Assembly (NCBI GenBank): GCA_004570955.1
Contig: SPPL01000004.1
Coordinates: forward strand, 96,755 to 160,754
DNA: 64,000 nt
Direction of reading: 5' to 3'
From: Jeotgalicoccus nanhaiensis
Lineage (GTDB): Bacteria > Bacillota > Bacilli > Staphylococcales > Salinicoccaceae
Shown: one piece after another, positions 10,011 through 18,398 of the stretch
Position numbering within the stretch: position 1 is the first letter of the stretch
How the letters are laid out: every line of letters starts with the position of its first letter
Made by a program: the position numbers and the translations under genes
Notes under the pieces: model-generated
Seen by the model: only the letters and a program-made list of their open reading frames with translations
Told to the model about the DNA's origin: nothing
The model's database searches: none

Positions 10011-11720
10011 TTAATCATCGTCCATCGATGACAGGTCGCCTGCCGGTAAATCGAGTTCCCATGCTTTAAGCACCCGTCTCATAATTTTACCGCTGCGCGT
10101 TTTCGGCAGACTGTCTTTAAATTCTATTTCTTTCGGTGCCGCATGCGCTGCGAGACCGTTTTTTACGAATACACGGATTTCTTCTTTTAAATCGTCAGTG
10201 GGCTCATAACCGCTTCTAAGCGCGATAAACGCCTTCACAATTTCTCCTCTGACAGGATCCGGCTTACCGATAACCCCCGCTTCCTGCACTGCTTCATGTT
10301 CGACAAGTTTGGACTCAATTTCAAATGGACCGACACGCTCGCCCGCGGTCATAATGACATCGTCGACACGTCCCTGGAACCAGAAGTAGCCGTCTTCATC
10401 ACGGTAGGCAGAGTCTCCCGAAATATACCAGTCACCGATAAAGTAAGAATCATACTTCGGTTTGTTTTTCCAAATTTCACGCATCATCGCCGGCCACCCT
10501 GCTTTCAGAGCGAGGTTCCCCATACGGTTTGGCGGCAGCTCATTGCCCTGGTCATCGACAATGGTCGCTTTAATTCCAGGCAGCGGTTTACCCATCGAGC
10601 CGCCCTTAATATCCACAGAAGGGAAATTAACAATCATATGCGCACCTGTTTCAGTCATCCACCAAGTATCGTGAATACGGAGGTTAAATACTTCCATCCC
10701 CCATTTAACAACTTCAGGGTTTAAAGGTTCTCCGACTGACAGTATGTGTCTCAGTGACGATAAATCATATTTCTCTACTACATTGTCACTGCTGCCCATC
10801 AGCATTCTGAATGCTGTCGGTGCACTGTACCAGACAGTTACTTTCAGCTGTTCGAGAGCACTGTACCATGATTCTGCAGAGAATCTGCCGCCGACAATAA
10901 CATTAGTCGTCCGGTTCAGCCATGGAGCAAATATTCCGTAGGAAGTACCTGTTACCCAGCCCGGGTCGGCTGTACACCAGTAGACATCATCTTCTTTTAA
11001 GTCGAGCACGTATTTACCTGAAATATACTGCTGCACCATGGCGTACTGTGCGTGGAGTACACCTTTCGGCTGCCCTGTTGATCCGCTTGTATAATGTAAA
11101 ATCAGACCGTCTTCCTTATCCAGCCACTCAATATCAAACTCTTTCGATGCTTTTTCCATTTCTTTATTAAAATTAGTGTACTGATGTTCTGCATCGTCAC
11201 CTGCAACGATAATATTTTTTAAATCAGGCAAGTCATCAACGGGAATTCTCGGCAGCAATTCCGTCGTTGTAATAATAGTTGATGCTTCACTGTTTTCAAG
11301 TCTGTCTTTGACCGCTTTCTCCATAAACGCTTCAAACAGCGGTCCGACTACAGCACCGATTTTTAAAGCGCCGAGCAGTGCAAAATATAATTCTGGTGAC
11401 CGTGCCATAAAGATAAATACGCGGTCTCCCTTTTTCACTCCGGCATCTTTTAAAATGTTAGCTGCTTTATTTGAATTCTCTTTCATTTCTTTAAAAGTAA
11501 ACGACTGAATATCATCATTCAGCTTATAGTGAAGCGCAATCTTATCTCCATATCCTTCGTCCACATGTTTATCAATAGCTTCATAAGCCATATTTACTTT
11601 TCCTGTTTCGTACCATGAAAATTCTTTTTCAATCTCTTCCCATGAGAAATTTTCTTTTGCCGCTTCGTAATTCGGCATGTTCGCATGTTGATCTGTTGCT
11701 TCGTAAAGTTCTACTTTCAT
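10011..11720 (-). CDS. acsA: Acetyl-CoA synthetase (acetate-CoA ligase)
   Basis: A 569-residue AMP-forming acyl-CoA synthetase that activates acetate through acetyl-AMP. The ATP-grip P-loop TSGSTGQPKG is at 211-220. WCTADPGWVTGTSYG and the hinge region YRDEDGYFWFQGRVDDV follow. The C-terminal PKTRSGKIMRR carries the catalytic lysine (about K545) that AcuA-type enzymes acetylate to inactivate it. The start is the ATG at 11720 (MKVELYEA); a GTG four codons upstream overlaps the GGGG ribosome site and is unlikely. It is divergent from acuABC, which encode its acetylase and deacetylase. Cre-like sites in the shared intergenic region suggest repression by CcpA. Confidence 0.96.
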   Translation of the reverse strand: MKVELYEATDQHANMPNYEAAKENFSWEEIEKEFSWYETGKVNMAYEAIDKHVDEGYGDKIALHYKLNDDIQSFTFKEMKENSNKAANILKDAGVKKGDRVFIFMARSPELYFALLGALKIGAVVGPLFEAFMEKAVKDRLENSEASTIITTTELLPRIPVDDLPDLKNIIVAGDDAEHQYTNFNKEMEKASKEFDIEWLDKEDGLILHYTSGSTGQPKGVLHAQYAMVQQYISGKYVLDLKEDDVYWCTADPGWVTGTSYGIFAPWLNRTTNVIVGGRFSAESWYSALEQLKVTVWYSAPTAFRMLMGSSDNVVEKYDLSSLRHILSVGEPLNPEVVKWGMEVFNLRIHDTWWMTETGAHMIVNFPSVDIKGGSMGKPLPGIKATIVDDQGNELPPNRMGNLALKAGWPAMMREIWKNKPKYDSYFIGDWYISGDSAYRDEDGYFWFQGRVDDVIMTAGERVGPFEIESKLVEHEAVQEAGVIGKPDPVRGEIVKAFIALRSGYEPTDDLKEEIRVFVKNGLAAHAAPKEIEFKDSLPKTRSGKIMRRVLKAWELDLPAGDLSSMDDD

Positions 11721-11748
11721 CCTTAACGACACCCCTTGTTTGTATTTA

Positions 11749-11762
11749 TGATTTCGCTTTCA
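11749..11762. promoter_or_regulatory. Cre-like site in the acsA 5' region
   Basis: TGATTTCGCTTTCA matches 9 of 11 defined positions of TGWAANCGNTNWCA. It lies 29 nt upstream of the acsA start codon, where bound CcpA could block transcription. Confidence 0.5.
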
Positions 11763-11840
11763 TATAGCCATTATATTGAAAGATAGTTCAGAATTCTATG
11801 AAAACGCCTGATTTCTTTTATTTTCTTTATTTTTATTAAA

Positions 11841-11854
11841 TAAAACCGCTTTCA
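11841..11854. promoter_or_regulatory. Cre-like site upstream of acuA
   Basis: TAAAACCGCTTTCA matches 10 of 11 defined consensus positions (only the G at position 2 is missing). It sits about 25 nt before a TATAAT sequence at 11879-11884, so it would overlap the acuA promoter region. Confidence 0.6.
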
Positions 11855-11938
11855 CTTTAGTATGAATAGCCGATAATATATAATGATAATGAATTTGTTT
11901 TTTCATAACATTTAATTACTTTTAAAAGGGGTGTTCCA

Positions 11939-12571
11939 TTGAGGCATCAAAAACACTATTTTAAAATGGAAACTAAAACAGAATCTGACATGGTCATTAT
12001 TGAAGGCCCTGTTGACAGCGACACTTTAAGAACGTATACATTTGACGATAATTTAACCGCGTTCAGACGTCCGGATGAACAGTTTCAGGCGCTCGTGGAA
12101 ATTGCGGAACTTCCGGAAGGCAGAATTATCGTCAGTCATATAAATAAGCATATTGTCGGCTATATTATATTTCTTCACCCCGACCCGCTCGAGCGCTGGT
12201 CAGATGGGAATCATTCTTTCATTATGGAGCTCGGCGCAGTCGAAGTCGCCCTGCCCTGCCGGGGACTCGGTCTTGCCGGCAAGATGCTGGAACTGTCCAC
12301 TTACGATGATTTTATCGAAAATTATATTATCATTACGACAGAATATTACTGGCACTGGGACTTAAAAAACAGCGGCCTCGATGTCTACGAGTACAAAAAT
12401 CTTATGATCCGTCTGATGCAGCGGGCGGGCTACGAAGTATTCCAGACAAATGATCCTGAAATTACAGGTCACCCGGCTAACACACTGATGGCGCGTATAG
12501 GTAAAAATATTAATGACAGACAAATGCAGCAATTTGATGAAATCCGTTTTAAAAACCGCTTTTTAATTTAA
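11939..12571 (+). CDS. acuA: Acetoin utilization protein AcuA, GNAT protein acetyltransferase
   Basis: A 210-residue GNAT-fold enzyme that in Bacillus acetylates the active-site lysine of AcsA and shuts it off. The N-terminal MRHQKHYFK matches the AcuA family start. The acetyl-CoA binding region lies around GAVEVALPCRGLGLAGKML. The start codon is TTG at 11939, chosen because AAAAGGGGTG lies about 7 nt upstream and the family N-terminus begins here. It is the first gene of acuABC, divergent from its target acsA. Confidence 0.92.
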   Translation: MRHQKHYFKMETKTESDMVIIEGPVDSDTLRTYTFDDNLTAFRRPDEQFQALVEIAELPEGRIIVSHINKHIVGYIIFLHPDPLERWSDGNHSFIMELGAVEVALPCRGLGLAGKMLELSTYDDFIENYIIITTEYYWHWDLKNSGLDVYEYKNLMIRLMQRAGYEVFQTNDPEITGHPANTLMARIGKNINDRQMQQFDEIRFKNRFLI

Positions 12572-12589
12572 CGAGAGGTGCGATGATAA

Positions 12590-13225
12590 ATGCTAGTAGA
12601 AAGAATTATGACTTCTCCCGTGGAGACACTCCACATCAACGATACGATACACGAAGCGATGAACCTGATGAGCCGCCTGTCAATCCGGCATATACCGATT
12701 GTGGATGACAATAACCGTCTGGCAGGTATTATTTCCGATAAAGATGTGAATCTCGCCTTGCCATCCATTACAAATAAGGATGCTGATTTATCGCTCGATC
12801 TCGAATTGAATAAGATTATGCGCCAGCAGGTCACCACCTGCCATCCGCTCGACTTCGTCGAAGAAATCGCTAAAGATTTTTATCATTATGCGATTGGAGC
12901 AATTCCAGTAATGCGCGGGGCAGAAATCGTAGGTATCGTTACCCAGAAAGACATGCTTAATACTTTCCTCGAGCTGACAGGCATTAAAGAGCCCGGTTCT
13001 ATTATCGAAATTGATATTAAGGACCGCATGGGAGTCATATTTGATATCGGAAAAGTATTCAAAGACCTGAATATTAAAATCGTCAGCATTTCAATTTATC
13101 CGAATGCAGATAAAAAAGATCACAAAATTATCGTACTGCGCATCGATGCAATGAATCCGTTAATTGCTATAGAAAAATTAAAAGAATCCGGATTTAATGT
13201 ACTGGATCCAAGCGAGATGTCGTAA
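12590..13225 (+). CDS. acuB: AcuB, tandem CBS-domain plus ACT-domain protein
   Basis: A 211-residue protein with two CBS modules (IMTSPVETLHINDTIHEAM near 5, and IMRQQVTTCHPLDFV near 78) followed by an ACT-like region from about residue 140 (IEIDIKDRMGVIFDIGKVF). CBS pairs usually bind adenosine ligands, so a role in sensing energy state for the acetate system is plausible but not shown. It is 18 nt after acuA and overlaps acuC by one base (TAATG), so the two are translationally coupled. Staphylococcus aureus lacks this middle gene (recollection), while Bacillus has it. Confidence 0.92.
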   Translation: MLVERIMTSPVETLHINDTIHEAMNLMSRLSIRHIPIVDDNNRLAGIISDKDVNLALPSITNKDADLSLDLELNKIMRQQVTTCHPLDFVEEIAKDFYHYAIGAIPVMRGAEIVGIVTQKDMLNTFLELTGIKEPGSIIEIDIKDRMGVIFDIGKVFKDLNIKIVSISIYPNADKKDHKIIVLRIDAMNPLIAIEKLKESGFNVLDPSEMS

Positions 13226-14370
13226 TGAAACCCTTGTATGTTTATACCGATGAACTGCTTAAATACCGGTTTAACGATACTCATCCTTTTAATCAGATGC
13301 GCTTAAAATTAACGACGGACTTATTAACGGATGCCGGATTTTTAACTGATGAGGATATTATTAAACCGCGTAAAGCAACAGACGAGGAACTCGCTCTCGT
13401 CCACTCCCGTGATTATATCGAAGCGGTGCGGGCAGCGGGACACGGCGAACTGTCGAAAGAAGAATTGGCGAAGTACGGTCTGGATTCGGAAGATACACCG
13501 AGCTTTAAAGATATGCATGAAAAGTGTGCGGCGCTCGTTGGTGCCACGCTGACAGCTGTCGATCTGGTAATGACCGGACAGACCGATAAGGCCTTGAGCC
13601 TAGCCGGAGGACTGCATCACGGATTCAGCGGCAAGGCAAACGGCTTCTGTGTCTATAATGATACTGCGATTGCGTGTGAATACCTCGCCCAGAAATACGG
13701 CAAAAAAGTGATGTATGTCGATACAGACGCCCATCACGGTGACGGTGTGCAGTGGACCTTCTACAACCGGAGCGATATTGTGACATATTCGATTCATGAA
13801 ACCGGCAGATATTTATTCCCCGGAACAGGCAGTGCTACTGAACGCGGTACAGAAGAAGGCTTCGGTTTCACGATGAATCTGCCCATCGATGCATTCACTG
13901 AAGATGAGTCATTTCTCGAAGTCTTTAAAACAAGTATTGAACAGGCAATCCAGACTTTTGAACCCGACATTATTCTGAGCCAGAACGGCGTAGATGCGCA
14001 CTTCCGGGACCCGATGACTCATTTAGCTTTGACTTCCAGATCATATGAGGAAATACCGCGTTTCGTTCGCGGGCTCGCAGATAAGTATACTGACGGCAAG
14101 TGGATTGCGGTTGGCGGCGGCGGTTACAATATCTGGCAGGTTGTCCCCCGGATGTGGAGCCAGGTATGGCTGGCCATGAAAGATATCGATGCTCCGTCAG
14201 GACCGCTGCCGGAGAAATTTATCGATAAATACAAGGAAAAATGTCAAGTGGACTTCCCTGTGCTGTGGGAAGACACACTGGAAGATTTTACAGATATTCC
14301 GCGCCGTGTTGAGATTGCTGAGAAAAATAAGAGTACGCTCGACCGGCTTATGATGTATCTGGAACAGTGA
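13225..14370 (+). CDS. acuC: AcuC, histone-deacetylase-like protein deacetylase
   Basis: A 381-residue class I/II-type zinc deacetylase that in Bacillus removes acetyl groups from AcsA and reactivates it. The signature blocks are GGLHHGFSGKANGF (H131/H132), DTDAHHGDGVQ (D166, D168, H170, zinc site) and the late GGGGYN loop. Length matches the family. It completes the acuABC operon, in which acetylase and deacetylase of one enzyme are made together. Downstream lies the ten-unit array B, then convergent ccpA. No obvious T-run terminator was seen directly after it. Confidence 0.95.
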   Translation: MKPLYVYTDELLKYRFNDTHPFNQMRLKLTTDLLTDAGFLTDEDIIKPRKATDEELALVHSRDYIEAVRAAGHGELSKEELAKYGLDSEDTPSFKDMHEKCAALVGATLTAVDLVMTGQTDKALSLAGGLHHGFSGKANGFCVYNDTAIACEYLAQKYGKKVMYVDTDAHHGDGVQWTFYNRSDIVTYSIHETGRYLFPGTGSATERGTEEGFGFTMNLPIDAFTEDESFLEVFKTSIEQAIQTFEPDIILSQNGVDAHFRDPMTHLALTSRSYEEIPRFVRGLADKYTDGKWIAVGGGGYNIWQVVPRMWSQVWLAMKDIDAPSGPLPEKFIDKYKEKCQVDFPVLWEDTLEDFTDIPRRVEIAEKNKSTLDRLMMYLEQ

Positions 14371-14445
14371 GCGGGTGTTTATCTTTTTATGGTAAGTTCA
14401 TTAAGATGCGGTAGGTTGTGAATTTTGAGGTGTGTTTTTGAGCTG

Positions 14446-14848
14446 TATGGACGTTGTTGTTTTCACAAAGTCTATGCAGCTTTTTCTATGTACGTTGTCG
14501 ATTTAACAAAGTACATGCAGCTCTCCCTATGTACGTTGTCGATTTAATAAAGTACTTTGAGCTCATCCCATGAACCTTGTCACTTTAATAAAGTACATAC
14601 AGCTCTTTCCATGGACGTTGTCGATTTAACAAAGTACTTGCAGCAATTTCTATGGACGTTGTCGATTTAACAAAGTACATGCAGCTCTCCCTATGTACGT
14701 TGTCAATTTAATAAAGTACTTGCAGCTCTTTCCATGGACGTTGTCGATTTAACAAAGTTCATACAGCTCTTTCCATGGACGTTGTCGATTTAACAACGTT
14801 CATACAGCTCATCCCATGAACGTTGTCGATTTAACAAAGTACATACAA
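14446..14848. repeat. Array B: ten tandem 41-bp hairpin repeats
   Basis: Units start at 14446, 14487, 14528, 14569, 14610, 14651, 14692, 14733, 14774 and 14815, every step exactly 41 bp. Each unit holds an inverted repeat with arms of about 11 bp (ATGTACGTTGT and ACAAAGTACAT) around a 7-nt loop usually CGATTTA, then a linker such as GCAGCTCTCCCT. In unit 9 the stem is ATGGACGTTGT/ACAACGTTCAT, fully paired with one G-T. The array fills the convergent gap between acuC and ccpA. There is no plausible gene in this stretch. Confidence 0.95.
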
Positions 14849-14854
14849 AACAAA

Positions 14855-14893
14855 AAACCGGAGGCTCTCTTCTCATCAAGAGGTCCTCCGGTT
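14855..14893 (-). terminator. Terminator of ccpA
   Basis: AAACCGGAGG pairs with CCTCCGGTTT, with a further GAGGTC/CTCTC-type inner pairing and an A-rich flank that reads as T on the minus strand. Confidence 0.85.
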
Positions 14894-14906
14894 TCTTCTT
14901 TGTTCA

Positions 14907-15896
14907 TTATCTTGTGGTCGTACGGTAATCGATACTGTAAGGCAGTTCGACTGATGTAGTATCGACTTCTTCTTCATTCATCAGTTTTGTCAGCAGTCTC
15001 ATGCCTACTGCGCCAAGGTCATATAATGGTACTGCGACACTCGAAATTTTCGGTCTCACCATCGTTACCAGACGCGTATTTGAACAGCTGATAATCTGCA
15101 GACGCTGAGGCATTGCAACTCCATGTTCATGCCCGCCGTGCAGTATACCTATCGCTGCTTCGTCACTGATAACAATGACTGCATCGCGTTCATTATCGAG
15201 CAGTTTGCCGAAGATTTCTTTACCTTTTTCGTAATCTCCGGCATCTTCTGTCATCAAATAATCGTCGCCGTTGAATCCCGCTTCTTCATATGCTTCTTTC
15301 ATGCCTGAAATCATACGTGATTCCTGATAACGGGAGTATCCTGCTGTAACAAAACAGATATTTTTAGTGCCGTCAGCGATGAGCTTCCCTGCAACTTCTT
15401 TTGCTGCTTCATAGTAATTAATATTAACGTTCGGAATGTCATTATCTTCCTCACCTGATCCGCAAATCACTACAGGCACTCTTGAAGTTTCAATATCCTG
15501 AAGCACATCGCTGTTCAGTTTCCCGCCGAGGAAAATAATGCCGTCAACCTGTTTGCTGACCAGGTTTAAAAAGGCATTGCGTTCTTTCTTAGGATCCTGA
15601 TCTGTGTTCGTAATAATAATTTGATAATTATACATTTCTGCGATGTCTTCAAGGCCCCGCGCCAGCGCTGAATAATAAAGATCTGAAATATCCGGAATAA
15701 TCACGCCGACTGTCGTCGTTTTCTTGCTTGCAAGTCCTCTTGCCACCGCATTCGGGCGATAGTTCAATCTATCTATAACATCTTTAACTTTTTTTCTTGT
15801 TTCAGGTTTGACGTTTGGATTACCATTTAAGACTCTAGAAACTGTTGCCATGGAGACTTTTGCTTCTCTAGCCACATCATATATAGTAACTGTCAT
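14907..15896 (-). CDS. ccpA: Catabolite control protein A (LacI family regulator)
   Basis: A 329-residue LacI/GalR regulator. The N-terminal helix-turn-helix and hinge read VTIYDVAREAKVSMATVSRV and RLNYRPNAVARGLA, matching CcpA closely. The periplasmic-binding-protein fold with the effector/HPr-Ser-P core follows. It is the master carbon catabolite regulator of low-GC Gram-positives and binds cre sites. It sits next to the acsA/acu locus as in Bacillus and Staphylococcus. A strong cre-like site lies 28 nt upstream of its start, which suggests autoregulation. The ribosome site is CGGAGGGATATT. Confidence 0.95.
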   Translation of the reverse strand: MTVTIYDVAREAKVSMATVSRVLNGNPNVKPETRKKVKDVIDRLNYRPNAVARGLASKKTTTVGVIIPDISDLYYSALARGLEDIAEMYNYQIIITNTDQDPKKERNAFLNLVSKQVDGIIFLGGKLNSDVLQDIETSRVPVVICGSGEEDNDIPNVNINYYEAAKEVAGKLIADGTKNICFVTAGYSRYQESRMISGMKEAYEEAGFNGDDYLMTEDAGDYEKGKEIFGKLLDNERDAVIVISDEAAIGILHGGHEHGVAMPQRLQIISCSNTRLVTMVRPKISSVAVPLYDLGAVGMRLLTKLMNEEEVDTTSVELPYSIDYRTTTR

Positions 15897-15923
15897 AATA
15901 TCCCTCCGAGTCTAATGTGAAAA

Positions 15924-15937
15924 TGTAAACGTTTTAA
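15924..15937. promoter_or_regulatory. Cre-like site upstream of ccpA
   Basis: TGTAAACGTTTTAA matches 10 of 11 defined positions of TGWAANCGNTNWCA (only C at position 13 differs). Its place between promoter region and start codon fits CcpA autoregulation. Confidence 0.6.
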
Positions 15938-15999
15938 TCAATAATACCAAATTTTTGGCTTCTTTGGTACCGTATATGTAACAATATTATAACAAAAAA

Positions 16000-16024
16000 A
16001 TTCAGTCACATGGAGTGACTGAAT
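16000..16024 (-). terminator. Terminator of the YtxH/DUF948 genes
   Basis: TTCAGTCAC (16001-16009) pairs with GTGACTGAA (16015-16023), with a run of seven A on the plus strand that reads as T on the transcript. It overlaps the edge of the stop codon. Confidence 0.8.
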
Positions 16025-16479
16025 TATTTATCCGATTTTTTGGGCTTTGCAACGGATTTCTCCGCGTATTTCGACATATCAACCACGTTCGGCCGCTTCA
16101 GATTACTGTCTGCGACTTCCTCCTGGATTGCCTGCTGCTGAAGCTGGACTGCTGAGTCATCGAGTTTCTTAACTCTCGATTTTTCGTCCATTTCAGCTTT
16201 CTTGTCTTTAACCATCTGTTTAACATCACTGACTTTCTCATCGAGCTTTTCAGAGATTGAAGGTCCGTCATTCTGTTCATTGACTACAGAATCCTGGAGC
16301 TTCTTAATGTCATCTCTTAAAGCATCTCCCGATTTAGGAGCGATAAACAGACCGCCGACAACGCCGACGAATAATCCCAATGCGAGACCTACCGTAAAAT
16401 CGCGGCCGGTCGATGTTTCTACTTGCGCATCGTAGCTCTCGACACCTTTTACGTGTCTGTCTCTATTATACGTTTCCAT
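16024..16479 (-). CDS. YtxH domain membrane-anchored protein
   Basis: A 151-residue protein with one hydrophobic glycine-rich helix (VGLALGLFVGVVGGLFIAPKSG, residues about 30-52), followed by a long charged helical region (DDIKKLQDS onward). This is the YtxH domain layout, associated with general stress in Bacillus. The helix-plus-charged-tail architecture suggests membrane tethering. It follows the DUF948 gene closely, the same pair that precedes ccpA in staphylococci. The function is unknown; the ribosome site is GGAGG. Confidence 0.85.
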   Translation of the reverse strand: METYNRDRHVKGVESYDAQVETSTGRDFTVGLALGLFVGVVGGLFIAPKSGDALRDDIKKLQDSVVNEQNDGPSISEKLDEKVSDVKQMVKDKKAEMDEKSRVKKLDDSAVQLQQQAIQEEVADSNLKRPNVVDMSKYAEKSVAKPKKSDK

Positions 16480-16513
16480 GATTTAACCTCCAAACAGGAT
16501 CAATCATTGAGAC

Positions 16514-16987
16514 TTATAAATTCTCTGACTGCCCGTCCACATTCACTTTATTGTAAGCTCTGTTGCGCTGCTGCTGTCTTATTTGCCATTTATCCGCAAT
16601 TTCCATAGCAACGTTTGACCATTGTACAACCTGTGAAATTTTCTCTTCATTTTGAGAAATGTTATGTGTAATTGAATTCGTAACACGGTCGACAGAATCA
16701 TTTAAGTTGGTTACAGAATAACCGACACCCTGCACTGCATCCACTACAGCATTAAGTTTTTCAGACTTGCCTTGAATATCTTCAACTAAACGATTCGATT
16801 TGTGCAGAAGGTCTGTTGACTCGCGTGTAATTCCCTGAATCTGACCATCCAGTCCATCTAAGGTGCTGGCTACGTGGTCCAGGTTTTTCTTAACCGAGAA
16901 CAGTACAACTGCAATTGCGATACACAGTACTAAAAATGCAATCGCGGCAATACCCGCGGCAATATATAAAACTATTTGCCAATCCAT
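16514..16987 (-). CDS. DUF948 membrane-anchored coiled-coil protein
   Basis: A 157-residue protein with an N-terminal membrane helix (residues 4-31, rich in A, I, V) and a heptad-like region (LDGLDGQIQGITRESTDLL onward), as in the DUF948 family. The family has no established biochemical role; the layout suggests a membrane-tethered scaffold. It lies between murC and the YtxH gene in the same orientation, 34 nt upstream of the latter, and the three are probably cotranscribed. Confidence 0.85.
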   Translation of the reverse strand: MDWQIVLYIAAGIAAIAFLVLCIAIAVVLFSVKKNLDHVASTLDGLDGQIQGITRESTDLLHKSNRLVEDIQGKSEKLNAVVDAVQGVGYSVTNLNDSVDRVTNSITHNISQNEEKISQVVQWSNVAMEIADKWQIRQQQRNRAYNKVNVDGQSENL

Positions 16988-17081
16988 TCTAACGCCTCCA
17001 ATATTTCTTTTCTGTATTCTTAATTATCATAACCTAATTCACAATGATATAAACATTTATTTTATATATCTCTTCGTTATT

Positions 17082-18383
17082 TTAAGAGAGCAGTTCAGTG
17101 AAGCGTTTTTCATATTTCTGGATATCTCCTGCACCCATAAATATAATAACGCCGTCTGCATGTTTATCGAGACGTTCGAGGTCGGCTTCCGTCAGCAGCT
17201 CTGCCCCGGGTATTAAATCGACCAGATCCTTGCTCGATAAATTGCCGGCAGTTTCACGAGCTGAGCCAAAGATATCAACTATATAGGCTTTATCGGACGT
17301 TGACAGTACATCGGCAAATTCCTGCAGGAATTTTTCCGTGCGCGAAAAGGTATGCGGCTGGAAAACCGAGATAATTTCACGATCCGGATATTTTTTACGT
17401 GCTGTCTCAAGTGTTGCATCGATTTCTTTTGGGTGATGGGCATAATCGTCAACAATTACCATATTATGAAGTTTAGTTTCAGAAAAACGGCGTTTTACAC
17501 CTTTATAATTTAAAAATGATTCTTTAATCAAGTCGATATCCAGGTCTTCGAGATAAGAGACTCCGATTACTGCCAGCGAGTTTAAGACGAGGTGATCACC
17601 GAACATCGGAATTTTAAATGTATCATAATGAACACCTTTAATTTCCACATCAAAAACAGTGCCGGATTCAGTCACTTTAATATTCTTCGCAATGATATCA
17701 TCACCGCTCTCAATACCGTAGGTCAGCATATCCTTCACGTGTTCTTTAATTTGTCCGATATACGGGTCATTGCCGTAAGCAATAACACATTTCTTCACCT
17801 GCGATGCCATTTCCTTAAATGCGTCCACTACATCTGAAATATCATTAAAGTAATCAGGGTGATCAAAATCTATGTTTGTAATGATTGCATAGTCGGGATA
17901 GTAGCTCAGGAAGTGACGTTTATATTCACATGATTCAAAAGTAAAATACTTACTGTCCGGCAGGCCAAATCCCGTGCCGTCACCAATCAGATACGTCGTT
18001 TCTACATCTCCGTTCATCACGTGCGAAAGAAGACCTGTCGTCGATGTCTTACCGTGCGAACCGGTAACGCCGATTGAAATATAGCTGCTCATAAAGTCTG
18101 CTAAAAACACATGATAGCGGATGACTTCAAAGCCCATTTCATAAGCTTTTTTTATTTCAGGATGGTCATCTTTAAATGCATTTCCTGCAATATATGTCAT
18201 GCCTTCGACGATATTATCTTCGGAAAAAGGCAATATTTTTATTCCCTTTTTACGCAATGGACCCTCTGTAAATACTTCGTTTTCAATATCAGAACCCTGC
18301 ACTTCATGACCTATGTCATAGAGAACCTGAGCAAGTGCGCTCATTCCCGCACCCTTTATTCCGATAAAATGATATTTCTTCAC
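17082..18383 (-). CDS. murC: UDP-N-acetylmuramate-L-alanine ligase
   Basis: A 433-residue Mur ligase that adds L-Ala to UDP-MurNAc, the first step of the stem peptide. The N-terminal Rossmann glycine motif is GIKGAGMSAL (8-17). The ATP P-loop is GVTGSHGKTSTT (105-116). The DDYAHHP block near the middle marks the MurC/Mpl class. The C-terminal domain ends with GAGDIQKYEK, typical of MurC. It is cytoplasmic. It lies just downstream of the sftA-like gene, as in staphylococci. Confidence 0.96.
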   Translation of the reverse strand: MKKYHFIGIKGAGMSALAQVLYDIGHEVQGSDIENEVFTEGPLRKKGIKILPFSEDNIVEGMTYIAGNAFKDDHPEIKKAYEMGFEVIRYHVFLADFMSSYISIGVTGSHGKTSTTGLLSHVMNGDVETTYLIGDGTGFGLPDSKYFTFESCEYKRHFLSYYPDYAIITNIDFDHPDYFNDISDVVDAFKEMASQVKKCVIAYGNDPYIGQIKEHVKDMLTYGIESGDDIIAKNIKVTESGTVFDVEIKGVHYDTFKIPMFGDHLVLNSLAVIGVSYLEDLDIDLIKESFLNYKGVKRRFSETKLHNMVIVDDYAHHPKEIDATLETARKKYPDREIISVFQPHTFSRTEKFLQEFADVLSTSDKAYIVDIFGSARETAGNLSSKDLVDLIPGAELLTEADLERLDKHADGVIIFMGAGDIQKYEKRFTELLS

Positions 18384-18398
18384 GATTACACCAATCTT

